Below, piece after piece: positions 40,775 to 48,270 of a DNA stretch of 64,000 bases. The position numbers were made by a program, and so were the translations under genes. Numbering within the stretch: position 1 is the first letter of the stretch; each line of letters starts with the position of its first letter. The notes under the pieces were generated by a model that was given only the letters and a program-made list of their open reading frames with translations, was not told the DNA's origin and did no database searches. The DNA comes from Glycomyces artemisiae (GTDB taxonomy: Bacteria > Actinomycetota > Actinomycetes > Mycobacteriales > Micromonosporaceae), in contig NZ_PVTJ01000009.1 in NCBI RefSeq assembly GCF_003002955.1, forward strand, positions 1 through 64,000, read 5' to 3'.

Positions 40775-42133
40775 ATGCACGTGCTTGGAATCGACTTCGG
40801 AACCTCGAACACCGTCGCCGTGCTCCGCTCGGCCGACGGACGCGTACGCCCCCTGCTGTTCGACGGTGCCCCGATCCTGCCCTCGGCCGTCTACTACAAC
40901 TCCGACGGCCGCATGCTCGTCGGCCGCGACGCCGAGCGCAACGCCCGCATGGACCCCGCGCGGTTCGAGCCGAACCCGAAGCGCCGCATCGACGACGGCT
41001 CGCTGTTCCTCGGCACCTCCGAGATCCCGGTGCCGCAGGTGTTCGCGTACGTGCTCCAGCAGGTGGCCCTGGAGGCGCAGCGCCAGGCCGGCCAGATGCC
41101 CGGCCAGGTCCGGCTCACCCACCCCGCCCGCTGGGGCGAGCGGCGCCGCGCGATCCTCGTGGACTCGGCGCGCCTCGCCGGGCTCCCCGCCCCCCAGCTC
41201 ATCCCCGAGCCGGTGGCCGCGGCCTCCTACTTCACGTCGGTGCTCGGCACCGCCGTCCCGCCCGGGCGCTCGCTCGCGATCTACGACCTCGGCGGCGGCA
41301 CGTTCGACGCCACCGTCGTGCGCCGCACCCAGACCGGCTTCGAGGTCCTCGCCGAAGAGGGCGTCGGCGACATCGGCGGCCTCGACTTCGACCACGGGAT
41401 CGTCGAGCACCTCGGCAAGACCTACGGCGCGTCCCACGCGGCCGACTGGCAGCGGCTCCTGAGCCCGGCCGACGACCGCGACCGCCGCTACCGCCGCATG
41501 CTCTACGAGGACGTGCGCGGCGCCAAGGAGACGCTCTCGCGCACCGCGAGCGCCGACATCCACCTGCCCGCGCTCGAAGTCGACGCGCACCTGACGCGCG
41601 CCGAGTTCGAGGACATCGCCCGCCCGCCGCTGGAGCGGACCGTGGACTGCCTCCAGCGGGCCATCAGCGCCGCGCGCATGAACCCCGCCGACCTCGTCGG
41701 GATCTTCCTCGTCGGCGGCTCCTCGCGCATCCCGATGATCTCCCAGCTCATCCACTCGAAGCTGGGCGTGCCGCCGCAGACGTTCGAGCAGCCGGAGACC
41801 GTCGTCGTCGAAGGGGCCGTGCGCGCCGCGTCCGGCCCGGCCCCGACCGACCAGCAGCCGCTGACCCGGCCGACCTCCGGCGGGCCCGTCTCGCCCGCCG
41901 GGCACTCGGTGCCGCGCCCGCCCATGCAGGCGCCGTCGATGCAGGCCCCGCAGGCCCCGCCGCAGATGCTGCCGCCGCAGACGAACTACCAGCCCGCGCC
42001 CCAGCCGCAGCCGGTCTACCAGCAGCAGCCCGCGAAGCGCCCGCTGACGCAGGAGCCGGCCGTCCTCGTGACCGGCGCGGCCGTCATCATCCTGTTCGTC
42101 ATCTTCTTCGTGATCCTGTCGACGATCATCTAG
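40775..42133 (+). CDS. Hsp70-like ATPase with C-terminal membrane anchor
   Basis: A 452-residue protein. The Hsp70/actin-fold ATPase fills residues 1-360: phosphate-1 loop VLGIDFGTSNTVAVL, YDLGGGTFDATVV, adenosine motif GIFLVGGSSRIPMI. There is no substrate-binding domain. Instead comes a Pro/Gln-rich linker (about 365-425) and a final 22-residue membrane span ending at the stop. It would sit on the cytoplasmic face of the membrane. SD AAGGAG 7 nt before ATG 40775. Client and partner are unknown. Confidence 0.88.
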   Translation: MHVLGIDFGTSNTVAVLRSADGRVRPLLFDGAPILPSAVYYNSDGRMLVGRDAERNARMDPARFEPNPKRRIDDGSLFLGTSEIPVPQVFAYVLQQVALEAQRQAGQMPGQVRLTHPARWGERRRAILVDSARLAGLPAPQLIPEPVAAASYFTSVLGTAVPPGRSLAIYDLGGGTFDATVVRRTQTGFEVLAEEGVGDIGGLDFDHGIVEHLGKTYGASHAADWQRLLSPADDRDRRYRRMLYEDVRGAKETLSRTASADIHLPALEVDAHLTRAEFEDIARPPLERTVDCLQRAISAARMNPADLVGIFLVGGSSRIPMISQLIHSKLGVPPQTFEQPETVVVEGAVRAASGPAPTDQQPLTRPTSGGPVSPAGHSVPRPPMQAPSMQAPQAPPQMLPPQTNYQPAPQPQPVYQQQPAKRPLTQEPAVLVTGAAVIILFVIFFVILSTII

Positions 42134-43280
42134 GCAGGCCGTCCCGCAGCCGCTTGAGGCCCTCTTCGAGGACCTCCCGCGGCTTGCAGAACGTGAAGCG
42201 GACCTCCGGCCGCGGCGTCGCGGGGTCCGCGTAGAACACCTGGTTGGGGATCGCCACGACCCCGCACCGCTCGGGCAGCTCCAGGCAGAGCGCCAGGCCG
42301 TCCGCGTACCCGAGCGGCGCGGCGCCGGCCGTCACGAAGTAGGTGCCCTGCGGGCGGTGCACGGTGAACCCGAGGTCGGCGAGCCCCGACGCGAGCAGGT
42401 CGCGCCGCTCCGCATAGTCGGCGACGTACTCCTCGTAGAACTCCGGGCCCGAGGCGAGCGCTTCGGCGATCCCGTACTGGAACGGCGTGCCCGACGCGAA
42501 CGTCAGGTACTGCTTGACGCCCTTGAGCCGGCCGACCAGGTCCGCGGGGCCGGTCGCCCAGCCGATCTTCCAACCCGTCACCGAGAACGTCTTCCCGGCC
42601 GACCCGATGCTCACCGTCCGCTCCCACATGCCCGGCAGCGACGCGAACGGCACGTGGGCGAGGCCGTCGAACACCAGGTGCTCGTACACCTCGTCGGTGA
42701 CCACCAGCAGGTCCCGCTCTGCGGCGACGCGCGCCACGGCCTCCAGCTCGGCGCGGTCGAGGACCGTCCCGGTCGGGTTGTGCGGCGAGTTCAGCAGCAG
42801 CACCCGGGTCCGGTCCGTGACGATCTCCTTGAGCCGCACCAGATCCGGACGGAACGCGGGGGCCTCCAGGCGCCACGGCACGATCGTGCCGCCCGCCAGC
42901 TCCACCGACGCCTTGTACGAGTCGTAGAACGGTTCCATCGCCACGACCTCGTCGCCGGGCCGCACGAACGCGAGCATCGCCGCCGCGACGGCCTCCGTGG
43001 CCCCCGCGGTCACCACGACCCCGTCGTCGACATCCGGTTCGAGCCCGTACCAGTGCCGCTGGTGCGCCGCGATCGCCTCGCGCAGCTCGGGCACGCCCGC
43101 GAGCGGCGGGTACTGGTTGCGGCCCTCCCGCATCGCGGCCGCCGCGGCCTCGATCACGCGGGCGGGGCCCGACTCGTCGGGGAAGCCCTGCCCGAGGTTC
43201 ACGGCGCGGTGCTCCAGCGCCAGCGCCGACATGACGGTGAAGATCGTGGTCTGGGGTACGGCCGGGCCCGTGCGGTCCAT
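42126..43280 (-). CDS. PLP-dependent aminotransferase, class I/II
   Basis: A 384-residue fold-type I aminotransferase similar to YbdL/kynurenine aminotransferase. LLNSPHNPTGTV holds the conserved Asn and Pro, VVTDEVYEHLVFDG the Asp, and SIGSAGKTFSVTGWKIGW the PLP Lys (SAGKTFSVTGWK). Likely transaminates methionine, glutamine or kynurenine, but this is a family statement. Its 3' end overlaps that of the Hsp70-like gene by 8 nt. Confidence 0.92.
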   Translation of the reverse strand: MDRTGPAVPQTTIFTVMSALALEHRAVNLGQGFPDESGPARVIEAAAAAMREGRNQYPPLAGVPELREAIAAHQRHWYGLEPDVDDGVVVTAGATEAVAAAMLAFVRPGDEVVAMEPFYDSYKASVELAGGTIVPWRLEAPAFRPDLVRLKEIVTDRTRVLLLNSPHNPTGTVLDRAELEAVARVAAERDLLVVTDEVYEHLVFDGLAHVPFASLPGMWERTVSIGSAGKTFSVTGWKIGWATGPADLVGRLKGVKQYLTFASGTPFQYGIAEALASGPEFYEEYVADYAERRDLLASGLADLGFTVHRPQGTYFVTAGAAPLGYADGLALCLELPERCGVVAIPNQVFYADPATPRPEVRFTFCKPREVLEEGLKRLRDGLPR

Positions 43281-43317
43281 GAAGCGCCTCCTTAGCGGAC
43301 CCGGCCATCATTCCCGC

Positions 43318-43875
43318 TCAGTCGCGTCGCGGCGCCGCCGCCCCCAGCGATGCGGCGATGCGGGCCGCGATCCGCGTCCGCGAGGCCGCGGTGCGGGCCT
43401 GGAGCAGCGGGAGCATGAGCGTGTACCGCTCGCTGCGGGGGAGCGCATCGAACGCCGCCGCGGCGGCCGGGTCGAGCGCCGCGGTCAGCTCGGGCGGGAC
43501 GGCGGCCGTGGACTGCGGCTCGTACGCCGCCGCCCACCGGCCGTCGGCTTTCGCCTCCGCGACCCGCGCGAGGCCCGCCGGGCGCATCCGGCCCGCGGCC
43601 GTGAGCGCCTCGATCTTGGCGCGGTTGACCTGCGACCAGGCGCTGGCGGGCCGCCGCGGGGTGTACCGCTGGAGGAACGAGTCGGCGTCGAGGGCCTTGC
43701 GCTGCCCGTCGATCCAGCCGAAGCACAGGGCCGCGTCGAGCGCCTCCTCGATGCGGACGAGCGCGAGGGCCGTGCGGCGCTTGCCGATCCGCAGCCACGC
43801 CTCGGTCCCGTCCGCGTGGTGCGCTTCGAGCCAGTCCTCCCACGCGGCGCGGTCCGCGAACTCCAGGGGCGTCAC
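43318..43875 (-). CDS. YdeI/OmpD-associated family protein
   Basis: A 185-residue protein of the YdeI family: VTPLEFADRAAWEDWLEAHHADGTEAWLRIGKR, then the family motif ALCFGWIDGQRKALDADSFLQRYTPRR and RSERYTLMLPLLQARTAASRTRIAARI at the end. Linked by name to bacteriocin protection, but biochemical role is unknown. GTG 43875 overlaps the VOC gene stop by 4 nt (GTGA), so the two are co-translated. Confidence 0.88.
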   Translation of the reverse strand: MTPLEFADRAAWEDWLEAHHADGTEAWLRIGKRRTALALVRIEEALDAALCFGWIDGQRKALDADSFLQRYTPRRPASAWSQVNRAKIEALTAAGRMRPAGLARVAEAKADGRWAAAYEPQSTAAVPPELTAALDPAAAAAFDALPRSERYTLMLPLLQARTAASRTRIAARIAASLGAAAPRRD

Positions 43876-44267
43876 TTCGCCTCTCCCGCAAGGACGTCCA
43901 GGTAGTGCTGGTTGAACATGACGCCGAGGACGTTCCCGAACGGGTCGGTGAACGAGGCGGTCTCGAAGCCCTCCCCGCGGACCTTCCGCGGCTCGTACTC
44001 CTTGGCGCCCAAGGCGGTGAGCCGCTCGATCGCGGCGTCGAGGTCGTCGACGTGCCAGTACGCGATGGCGCCGCCGGGCCGCGGCTCGTGGGGCGCCCAG
44101 GCCCCGGCGATGATCCCCAGCTCCTGGCTGTGGTCGCCGATCCGGAACTCGGCGTACCCGCCCGGGACCTCGAAGTAGGGCCCGAGGCCGAGCAGCTCGG
44201 CGTACCAGGCCTTCGCGGCCTCCAGGTCCTCGGCGAAGTAGGTGATGGTGGCGAATCCCCGCAGCAT
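43872..44267 (-). CDS. VOC (glyoxalase/bleomycin-resistance) family protein
   Basis: A 131-residue protein with paired beta-alpha-beta-beta-beta modules: MLRGFATITYFAEDLEAAKAWYAELLGLGPYFEV and YWHVDDLDAAIERLTALGAKEY, with FTDPFGNVLGVMFN at the end. ATG 44267 has GGAG 7 nt upstream. Divergent from a WYL regulator, with a perfect palindrome between them, so it is probably that regulator's target. Confidence 0.9.
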   Translation of the reverse strand: MLRGFATITYFAEDLEAAKAWYAELLGLGPYFEVPGGYAEFRIGDHSQELGIIAGAWAPHEPRPGGAIAYWHVDDLDAAIERLTALGAKEYEPRKVRGEGFETASFTDPFGNVLGVMFNQHYLDVLAGEAK

Positions 44268-44306
44268 TGGTGCTCCTTCGTTGTCGTTGCACCCCACGCT
44301 ATGGGC

Positions 44307-44333
44307 CATTGCGGAAGATCAGCTTCCGCAATG
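44307..44333. promoter_or_regulatory. 11-bp inverted repeat operator
   Basis: CATTGCGGAAG, spacer ATCAG, CTTCCGCAATG: perfect arms in the 83-nt gap between the divergent VOC and WYL genes. It lies over the -35 positions of both promoters (minus-strand -10 TAGCGT at 44296-44301; plus-strand -10 GAGAAT at 44339-44344). Probable binding site of the WYL regulator. Confidence 0.7.
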
Positions 44334-44350
44334 CGTGCGAGAATCCGGGA

Positions 44351-45820
44351 ATGCTGGAGACCTCCGCGCGCCTGCTGCGCCTCCTCGCCCTCCTCCAGGC
44401 CCGCCGCGACCGGACCGGGCCCGACCTCGCCGAACGGCTCGGCGTGTCGACGCGGACCGTGCGCGCCGACGTCGACAAGCTGCGGCAGCTCGGGTACCGG
44501 GTCGCCTCCACGACCGGGAGCGCGGGCGGGTACCGGCTCGAAGCGGGCAGCGAGCTGCCGCCGCTGCTGCTGGACGACGAGGAGGCCGTGGCGGTCGCCC
44601 TGGGGCTGCGCGCGGCGGCGTCGGGGTCGGTGGCGGGCATCGAGGAGACCTCGCTGCGGGCCCTCGCCAAGCTGGAGCAGACGATGCCCTCGCGGCTGCG
44701 GCGGCGCATCGAGGTGCTGCGGTCGGCCACGGCCGCGGCGACCGCGGCGGGTCCCGCGGTGGACGCCGAGGTGCTCACTTCGATCGCGGAAGCCGCGCAC
44801 CGGTGCGAGCAGCTGCGCTTCGACTACCTCGACCGGGCGGGGGAGGAGACGCGGCGGCGCGCGGAGCCGCACCGCCTCGTGTACACCGGGCGGCGCTGGT
44901 ACCTCCTCGCCTGGGACGTCGACCGCGGGGACTGGCGCACGTTCCGGGCCGACCGCATCCGGCCCCGGATTCCCAACGGCCCCCGGTTCGCCCCGCGCGA
45001 GCCCCCGGAGGGCGCGGTCGACCACGTGCTCAAGGGGATCGGGCGCACCGCCTGGGAGCACCGGGCCCGCGTCCGGTTCCACGTGCCGCTGGAGGCCGCC
45101 GCCGAGCGGCTGCCCATCGGGAGCGGCGTGCTCGAAGCGGCCGGGGCGGACGCGTGCCTGTGGGAGACCGGCAGCGACTCCTTGGAGGACCTGGCGCGGT
45201 TCACCGCCGGGCTCGGCCTGCCGTTCAGCGTCGAAGCGCCCCAGGAGCTCCGCGAGGAGCTGCGGCGCCTCGCCGAGCGGCTCCGGGCCGCCTTATCCGG
45301 CGGCCCGCGCGAGCTTCGCGAGGAGCCCGGCGAGGGTCTGCCGCTCGGCGGCGGTGAGGGGCTCCAGGAGCCGCGCCTGGTTCGCGAGGTGCACGCCCAT
45401 GAGCCGGTCGGTCATCTCCTTCCCCTTGCGCGTCAAGGAGATCTGACGGCCGCGCGCGTCCTCGTCGGCCACCGACCGCTCCACGAGGCCCTTCGCTTCG
45501 AGCCGGTCGACGCGCTTGGTGATCGCGCCGGTGGTGACGAGCACCGTGCGCGAGAGGTCGCCCGCCGAGAGCGCGTACGGCTCCCCGGAGCGGCGCAGCG
45601 CCGCGAGGACGTCGAAGTCGCCGTTGCCGAGCCCGGCCTCGGCGAAGGGCGGGCGCAGCTCCCGGTCGAAGCCGTCGGCGAGGCGGAACAGGCGGCCCAC
45701 CACCAGCATCGGGGAGGCGTCGAGGTCGGGGCGCTCGCGGTGCCACTGGGCGACCATGTCGGCGACGGCGTCGTTCCTGTCGTTCGGCATGGCTTGCATT
45801 CTACCTTCCAAGGAAGATAA
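44351..45820 (+). CDS. WYL-domain transcriptional regulator, 3' end runs antisense through marR
   Basis: The first 315 residues are a normal YafY-type regulator: HTH (LLRLLALLQARRDRTGPDLAERLGVSTRTVRADVDKL), WYL domain (RRRAEPHRLVYTGRRWYLLAWDVDRGDWRTFRADRI) and WCX tail ending near RRLAERLRAAL at about 45290. No stop follows; the frame stays open for another 177 codons, antisense to the whole marR gene, to TAA 45818. The extension has no family resemblance. Either the stop was lost or a frameshift lies nearby. ATG 44351 follows GAGAAT by 6 nt, probably leaderless. Confidence 0.8.
   Translation: MLETSARLLRLLALLQARRDRTGPDLAERLGVSTRTVRADVDKLRQLGYRVASTTGSAGGYRLEAGSELPPLLLDDEEAVAVALGLRAAASGSVAGIEETSLRALAKLEQTMPSRLRRRIEVLRSATAAATAAGPAVDAEVLTSIAEAAHRCEQLRFDYLDRAGEETRRRAEPHRLVYTGRRWYLLAWDVDRGDWRTFRADRIRPRIPNGPRFAPREPPEGAVDHVLKGIGRTAWEHRARVRFHVPLEAAAERLPIGSGVLEAAGADACLWETGSDSLEDLARFTAGLGLPFSVEAPQELREELRRLAERLRAALSGGPRELREEPGEGLPLGGGEGLQEPRLVREVHAHEPVGHLLPLARQGDLTAARVLVGHRPLHEALRFEPVDALGDRAGGDEHRAREVARRERVRLPGAAQRREDVEVAVAEPGLGEGRAQLPVEAVGEAEQAAHHQHRGGVEVGALAVPLGDHVGDGVVPVVRHGLHSTFQGR
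45293..45790 (-). CDS. MarR family transcriptional regulator
   Basis: A 165-residue winged-helix dimer: GDFDVLAALRRSGEPYALSAGDLSRTVLVTTGAITKRVDRLEAKGLVERSVADEDARGRQISLTRKG is the DNA-binding core with its wing. ATG 45790 lies 7 nt behind a TAGAAT -10 box (plus 45798-45803), so it is leaderless. It faces an MFS exporter gene; two inverted repeats in the 31-nt gap are its likely operators. The whole gene lies antisense to the 3' extension of the WYL frame. Confidence 0.9.
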   Translation of the reverse strand: MPNDRNDAVADMVAQWHRERPDLDASPMLVVGRLFRLADGFDRELRPPFAEAGLGNGDFDVLAALRRSGEPYALSAGDLSRTVLVTTGAITKRVDRLEAKGLVERSVADEDARGRQISLTRKGKEMTDRLMGVHLANQARLLEPLTAAERQTLAGLLAKLARAAG

Positions 45821-45838
45821 AATGTCTTCCATGGAAGA
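45805..45838. promoter_or_regulatory. tandem MarR operators
   Basis: Two inverted repeats, CTTCC-AA-GGAAG (45805-45816) and TCTTCC-AT-GGAAGA (45825-45838, a perfect 14-bp palindrome), with centres 21 bp apart, so on the same DNA face. The first lies between -10 and -35 of marR, the second covers the start codon of the MFS gene. The first also supplies the ribosome site AAGGAAG of the MFS gene. Confidence 0.75.
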
Positions 45839-47078
45839 CAACTCCTCCTCGGCGCGCCGCCGGTTCATCGCCGCGAGCTTCACCGACGCCCTCGGCCAAG
45901 GGGTCTACGTGCCCCTCACCATGCTCTTCGTCCACGCCCTCACCGGACTCACCCTCACCGCCATCGGCACCGGCCTCACCCTCGCCGGGCTCGGCGCGCT
46001 CGCCTCCATGCCCGCCGTCGGCGCCCTCGTCGACCGCTTCGGCGGCAAGCGCGTCTACGCCGCCGCGCTCGCCCTGCGCGCCATCGGCTTCGCGCTCTAC
46101 CCCCTCGCCCACTCCTACCCCGCGTTCCTCGCCGTCGCGCTCGTCGTGGCCGTCGCCATGTGGGCCGCCCCGCCCAGCCAGCAGTCCCTCATCGGCGACA
46201 TGGCCGAAGGCGCGGAACGCGACCGGCTCCTCGCCTGGGACCGGAGCCTGCGCAACGGCGGCATGGGATTCGGGGCCCTCGCCGCTGCCGGGATGCTCGC
46301 CGTCGACGGCGACGCCGGCTTCTTCGCCGCCGCCGCGCTCCTCGCCGCCGCCTGCGCCGCGGCCGCGCTCACCGTCACCACCATCCCGGTCCGACGCCGC
46401 GTCACCGCCGCGCCCCGCGAAGCCCGCGGCGGCTACCGCGAAGTCCTCGCCGACCGGCCCTACCTCGCGATCACCGCCGCGAACTTCCTCATCGGCTTCG
46501 GCTACACCGCGCAGGCCATCGCCCTGCCCGTGTTCCTCACCCGCGACGTCGGCCTCCCCGGCGCGCTGGCGGGCGGCGTGTTCGCCGTGAACACCGCGCT
46601 CGTCGCCGTCCTCGGCGTGCCCGTCGCCCGCGCCATGGCCCGGGCCCGCCGCGCCCGCGGCGCCGCGCTCGGCACCGCCGTCTTCGCCGCCTCCTTCGCC
46701 GCCTTCGCAACACTGCCCGCCCTCGGCGGCGGCATCGTCGCGGTCCTCATCGTCGCGATCGTCTACACCGCAGGGGAGCTCATCCACTCCGCGCCCGCGC
46801 AGAGCCTCTCCGTCCAGGCCGCGCGCGACCACGTCCGCGGTCGCTACCTCGCGGTCTACCAGCTGTCGTGGTCGCTGTGCCGCACCGTCGCGCCCCTGGT
46901 CCTCGGGCTGCTCCTCGACGCCGGGACGTGGCAGCTGTGGGCCGTCCTCGCCGCAGCGGTCCTCGCGGGCGGGCTCCTCCTGCTGCGCACCGAGCGGGCC
47001 CTCCCCGCGCACGCGGCCGCCGGTTTCAGCCGTTCGGCGGATACGCAGCGCACCCACGCCGTCACCGCCTCCGCGTAG
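45822..47078 (+). CDS. MFS transporter, probable drug exporter
   Basis: A 418-residue 12-span major facilitator with the short motif VDRFGGKRVYA after helix 2 and Ala/Leu/Val-rich helices. Divergent from marR and controlled by the operators in the gap, the classic arrangement of a drug- or phenolic-responsive exporter. ATG 45822 follows AAGGAAG by 5 nt; a second ATG lies at 45831. Confidence 0.88.
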   Translation: MSSMEDNSSSARRRFIAASFTDALGQGVYVPLTMLFVHALTGLTLTAIGTGLTLAGLGALASMPAVGALVDRFGGKRVYAAALALRAIGFALYPLAHSYPAFLAVALVVAVAMWAAPPSQQSLIGDMAEGAERDRLLAWDRSLRNGGMGFGALAAAGMLAVDGDAGFFAAAALLAAACAAAALTVTTIPVRRRVTAAPREARGGYREVLADRPYLAITAANFLIGFGYTAQAIALPVFLTRDVGLPGALAGGVFAVNTALVAVLGVPVARAMARARRARGAALGTAVFAASFAAFATLPALGGGIVAVLIVAIVYTAGELIHSAPAQSLSVQAARDHVRGRYLAVYQLSWSLCRTVAPLVLGLLLDAGTWQLWAVLAAAVLAGGLLLLRTERALPAHAAAGFSRSADTQRTHAVTASA

Positions 47079-47124
47079 CCTGAGAGGACGGCCACCCGGC
47101 GCTCCCCTCCGGAAGAAGGCACCC

Positions 47125-48246
47125 ATGCCGAAGCTCCTCGTCACCCTGCGCACCCCCGGCGACCGCGACGCGGTGCGCGACACCGGGGTCGAAGTCCTCG
47201 CCGAATACCCCGACTCCCTGCTCGTCACGTCCACCTCGGGCCAGGCCCGCGACCTCGCCGACCGCGGCGTCGAGACCGCGCCGCTCCCCGAGCAGCCCGT
47301 CCAGACCGCGGGCGCCTCCTTCCAGTTCGCCGCCGCAGTGGACGCCCAGGAGACCGCCGCGATCGAGCCCGAGCCCGGCCGCACCGCCTACTGGCTCGTC
47401 AAGCTCATCGGCCCGCCCACCGCCGACTGGCTCGGCGAGCTCACCGAAGCGGGCGCCGAGATCCACGGCAGCCTCTCCGGGTTCACGCTCCTCGTCGGCG
47501 CGCTTCCCGAACGCGTGCAGGCGATTCGCGACCTCCCGCGGGTCGAGGAGGTCACCCCGTACCGGCCCGCCATGAAGGTCTCGCCGAAACTCCACCCGCG
47601 GCCCCGCCGCGACCTCGACGCCGCCTACCTCGCCGCCGTCGACGCCGACGCGTTCACCGACGACGCCCTCCAGATGGTCGAGGTCTCCGTCTTCCCCGGC
47701 GAGGACTCCGGCGCGCTCGTGCGCCGCATCCGCGAGTCCGGCGGCACCGTCCTCACGGTGCTGCCCTCCTCCGTCGTCGCCAGCCTGCCCCGCACCGTCA
47801 TCGCCGACCTCGCCGACCTCCAAGGGGTGCAGGCGATCGTGCCGTACGCGTTCTCGCAGACCAGCAACGACCGCGCCGCGGCCGTCATGGGCGTGCCCGC
47901 CGTCGCCGAGGCCGTCGGGCTCACCGGGGCCGGGCAGATCGTCGGCATCGCGGACTCCGGGCTCGACAACGGCGACCCCGAGACCCTCCACCCCGACGTG
48001 CGCGGCCGCGTCGCCGGGATCACCTCCTGGCCCACGCGCTCAGTGCTCGCGCCCTTCACGAACGACCCGCCCGCCCACGACGACGGCCCCGCCGACGTCG
48101 AATCCGGCCACGGCACGCACGTCACCGGCTCCGTCCTCGGCAACGGCGAAGCGGCCCGCCTCGCGGGCGCCGGGACCGTCCCGGCCGGGACCGCCCCCGC
48201 CGCGCAGGTCTTTTTTCAAGCGGTGAACCACCCTATTGCATCTTAA
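47125..48246 (+). pseudogene. S8 subtilisin-like protease, 3' truncated by element insertion
   Basis: The frame holds an N-terminal region of about 260 residues and then the start of a peptidase S8 domain: catalytic Asp in GIADSGLDNGDPETLHPDV and His in SGHGTHVTGSVLGNG. The protein should continue for several hundred residues to the GTS-Ser motif. Instead it leaves the family pattern after AAQVFFQAV and stops at TAA 48244, just where the mobile element begins. Without the Ser it cannot be an active protease. SD GGAAGAAGG upstream shows the 5' part is intact. Confidence 0.88.
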
Positions 48247-48264
48247 GGCGTAAGCGATTAAGCT
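48236..48264 (+). promoter_or_regulatory. recombinase promoter
   Basis: TTGCAT (48236-48241), 17 bp, TAAGCT (48259-48264), then 6 nt to ATG 48271: a good primary-sigma promoter for a leaderless message. It lies just inside the element. Confidence 0.65.
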
Positions 48265-48270
48265 GGGCAA

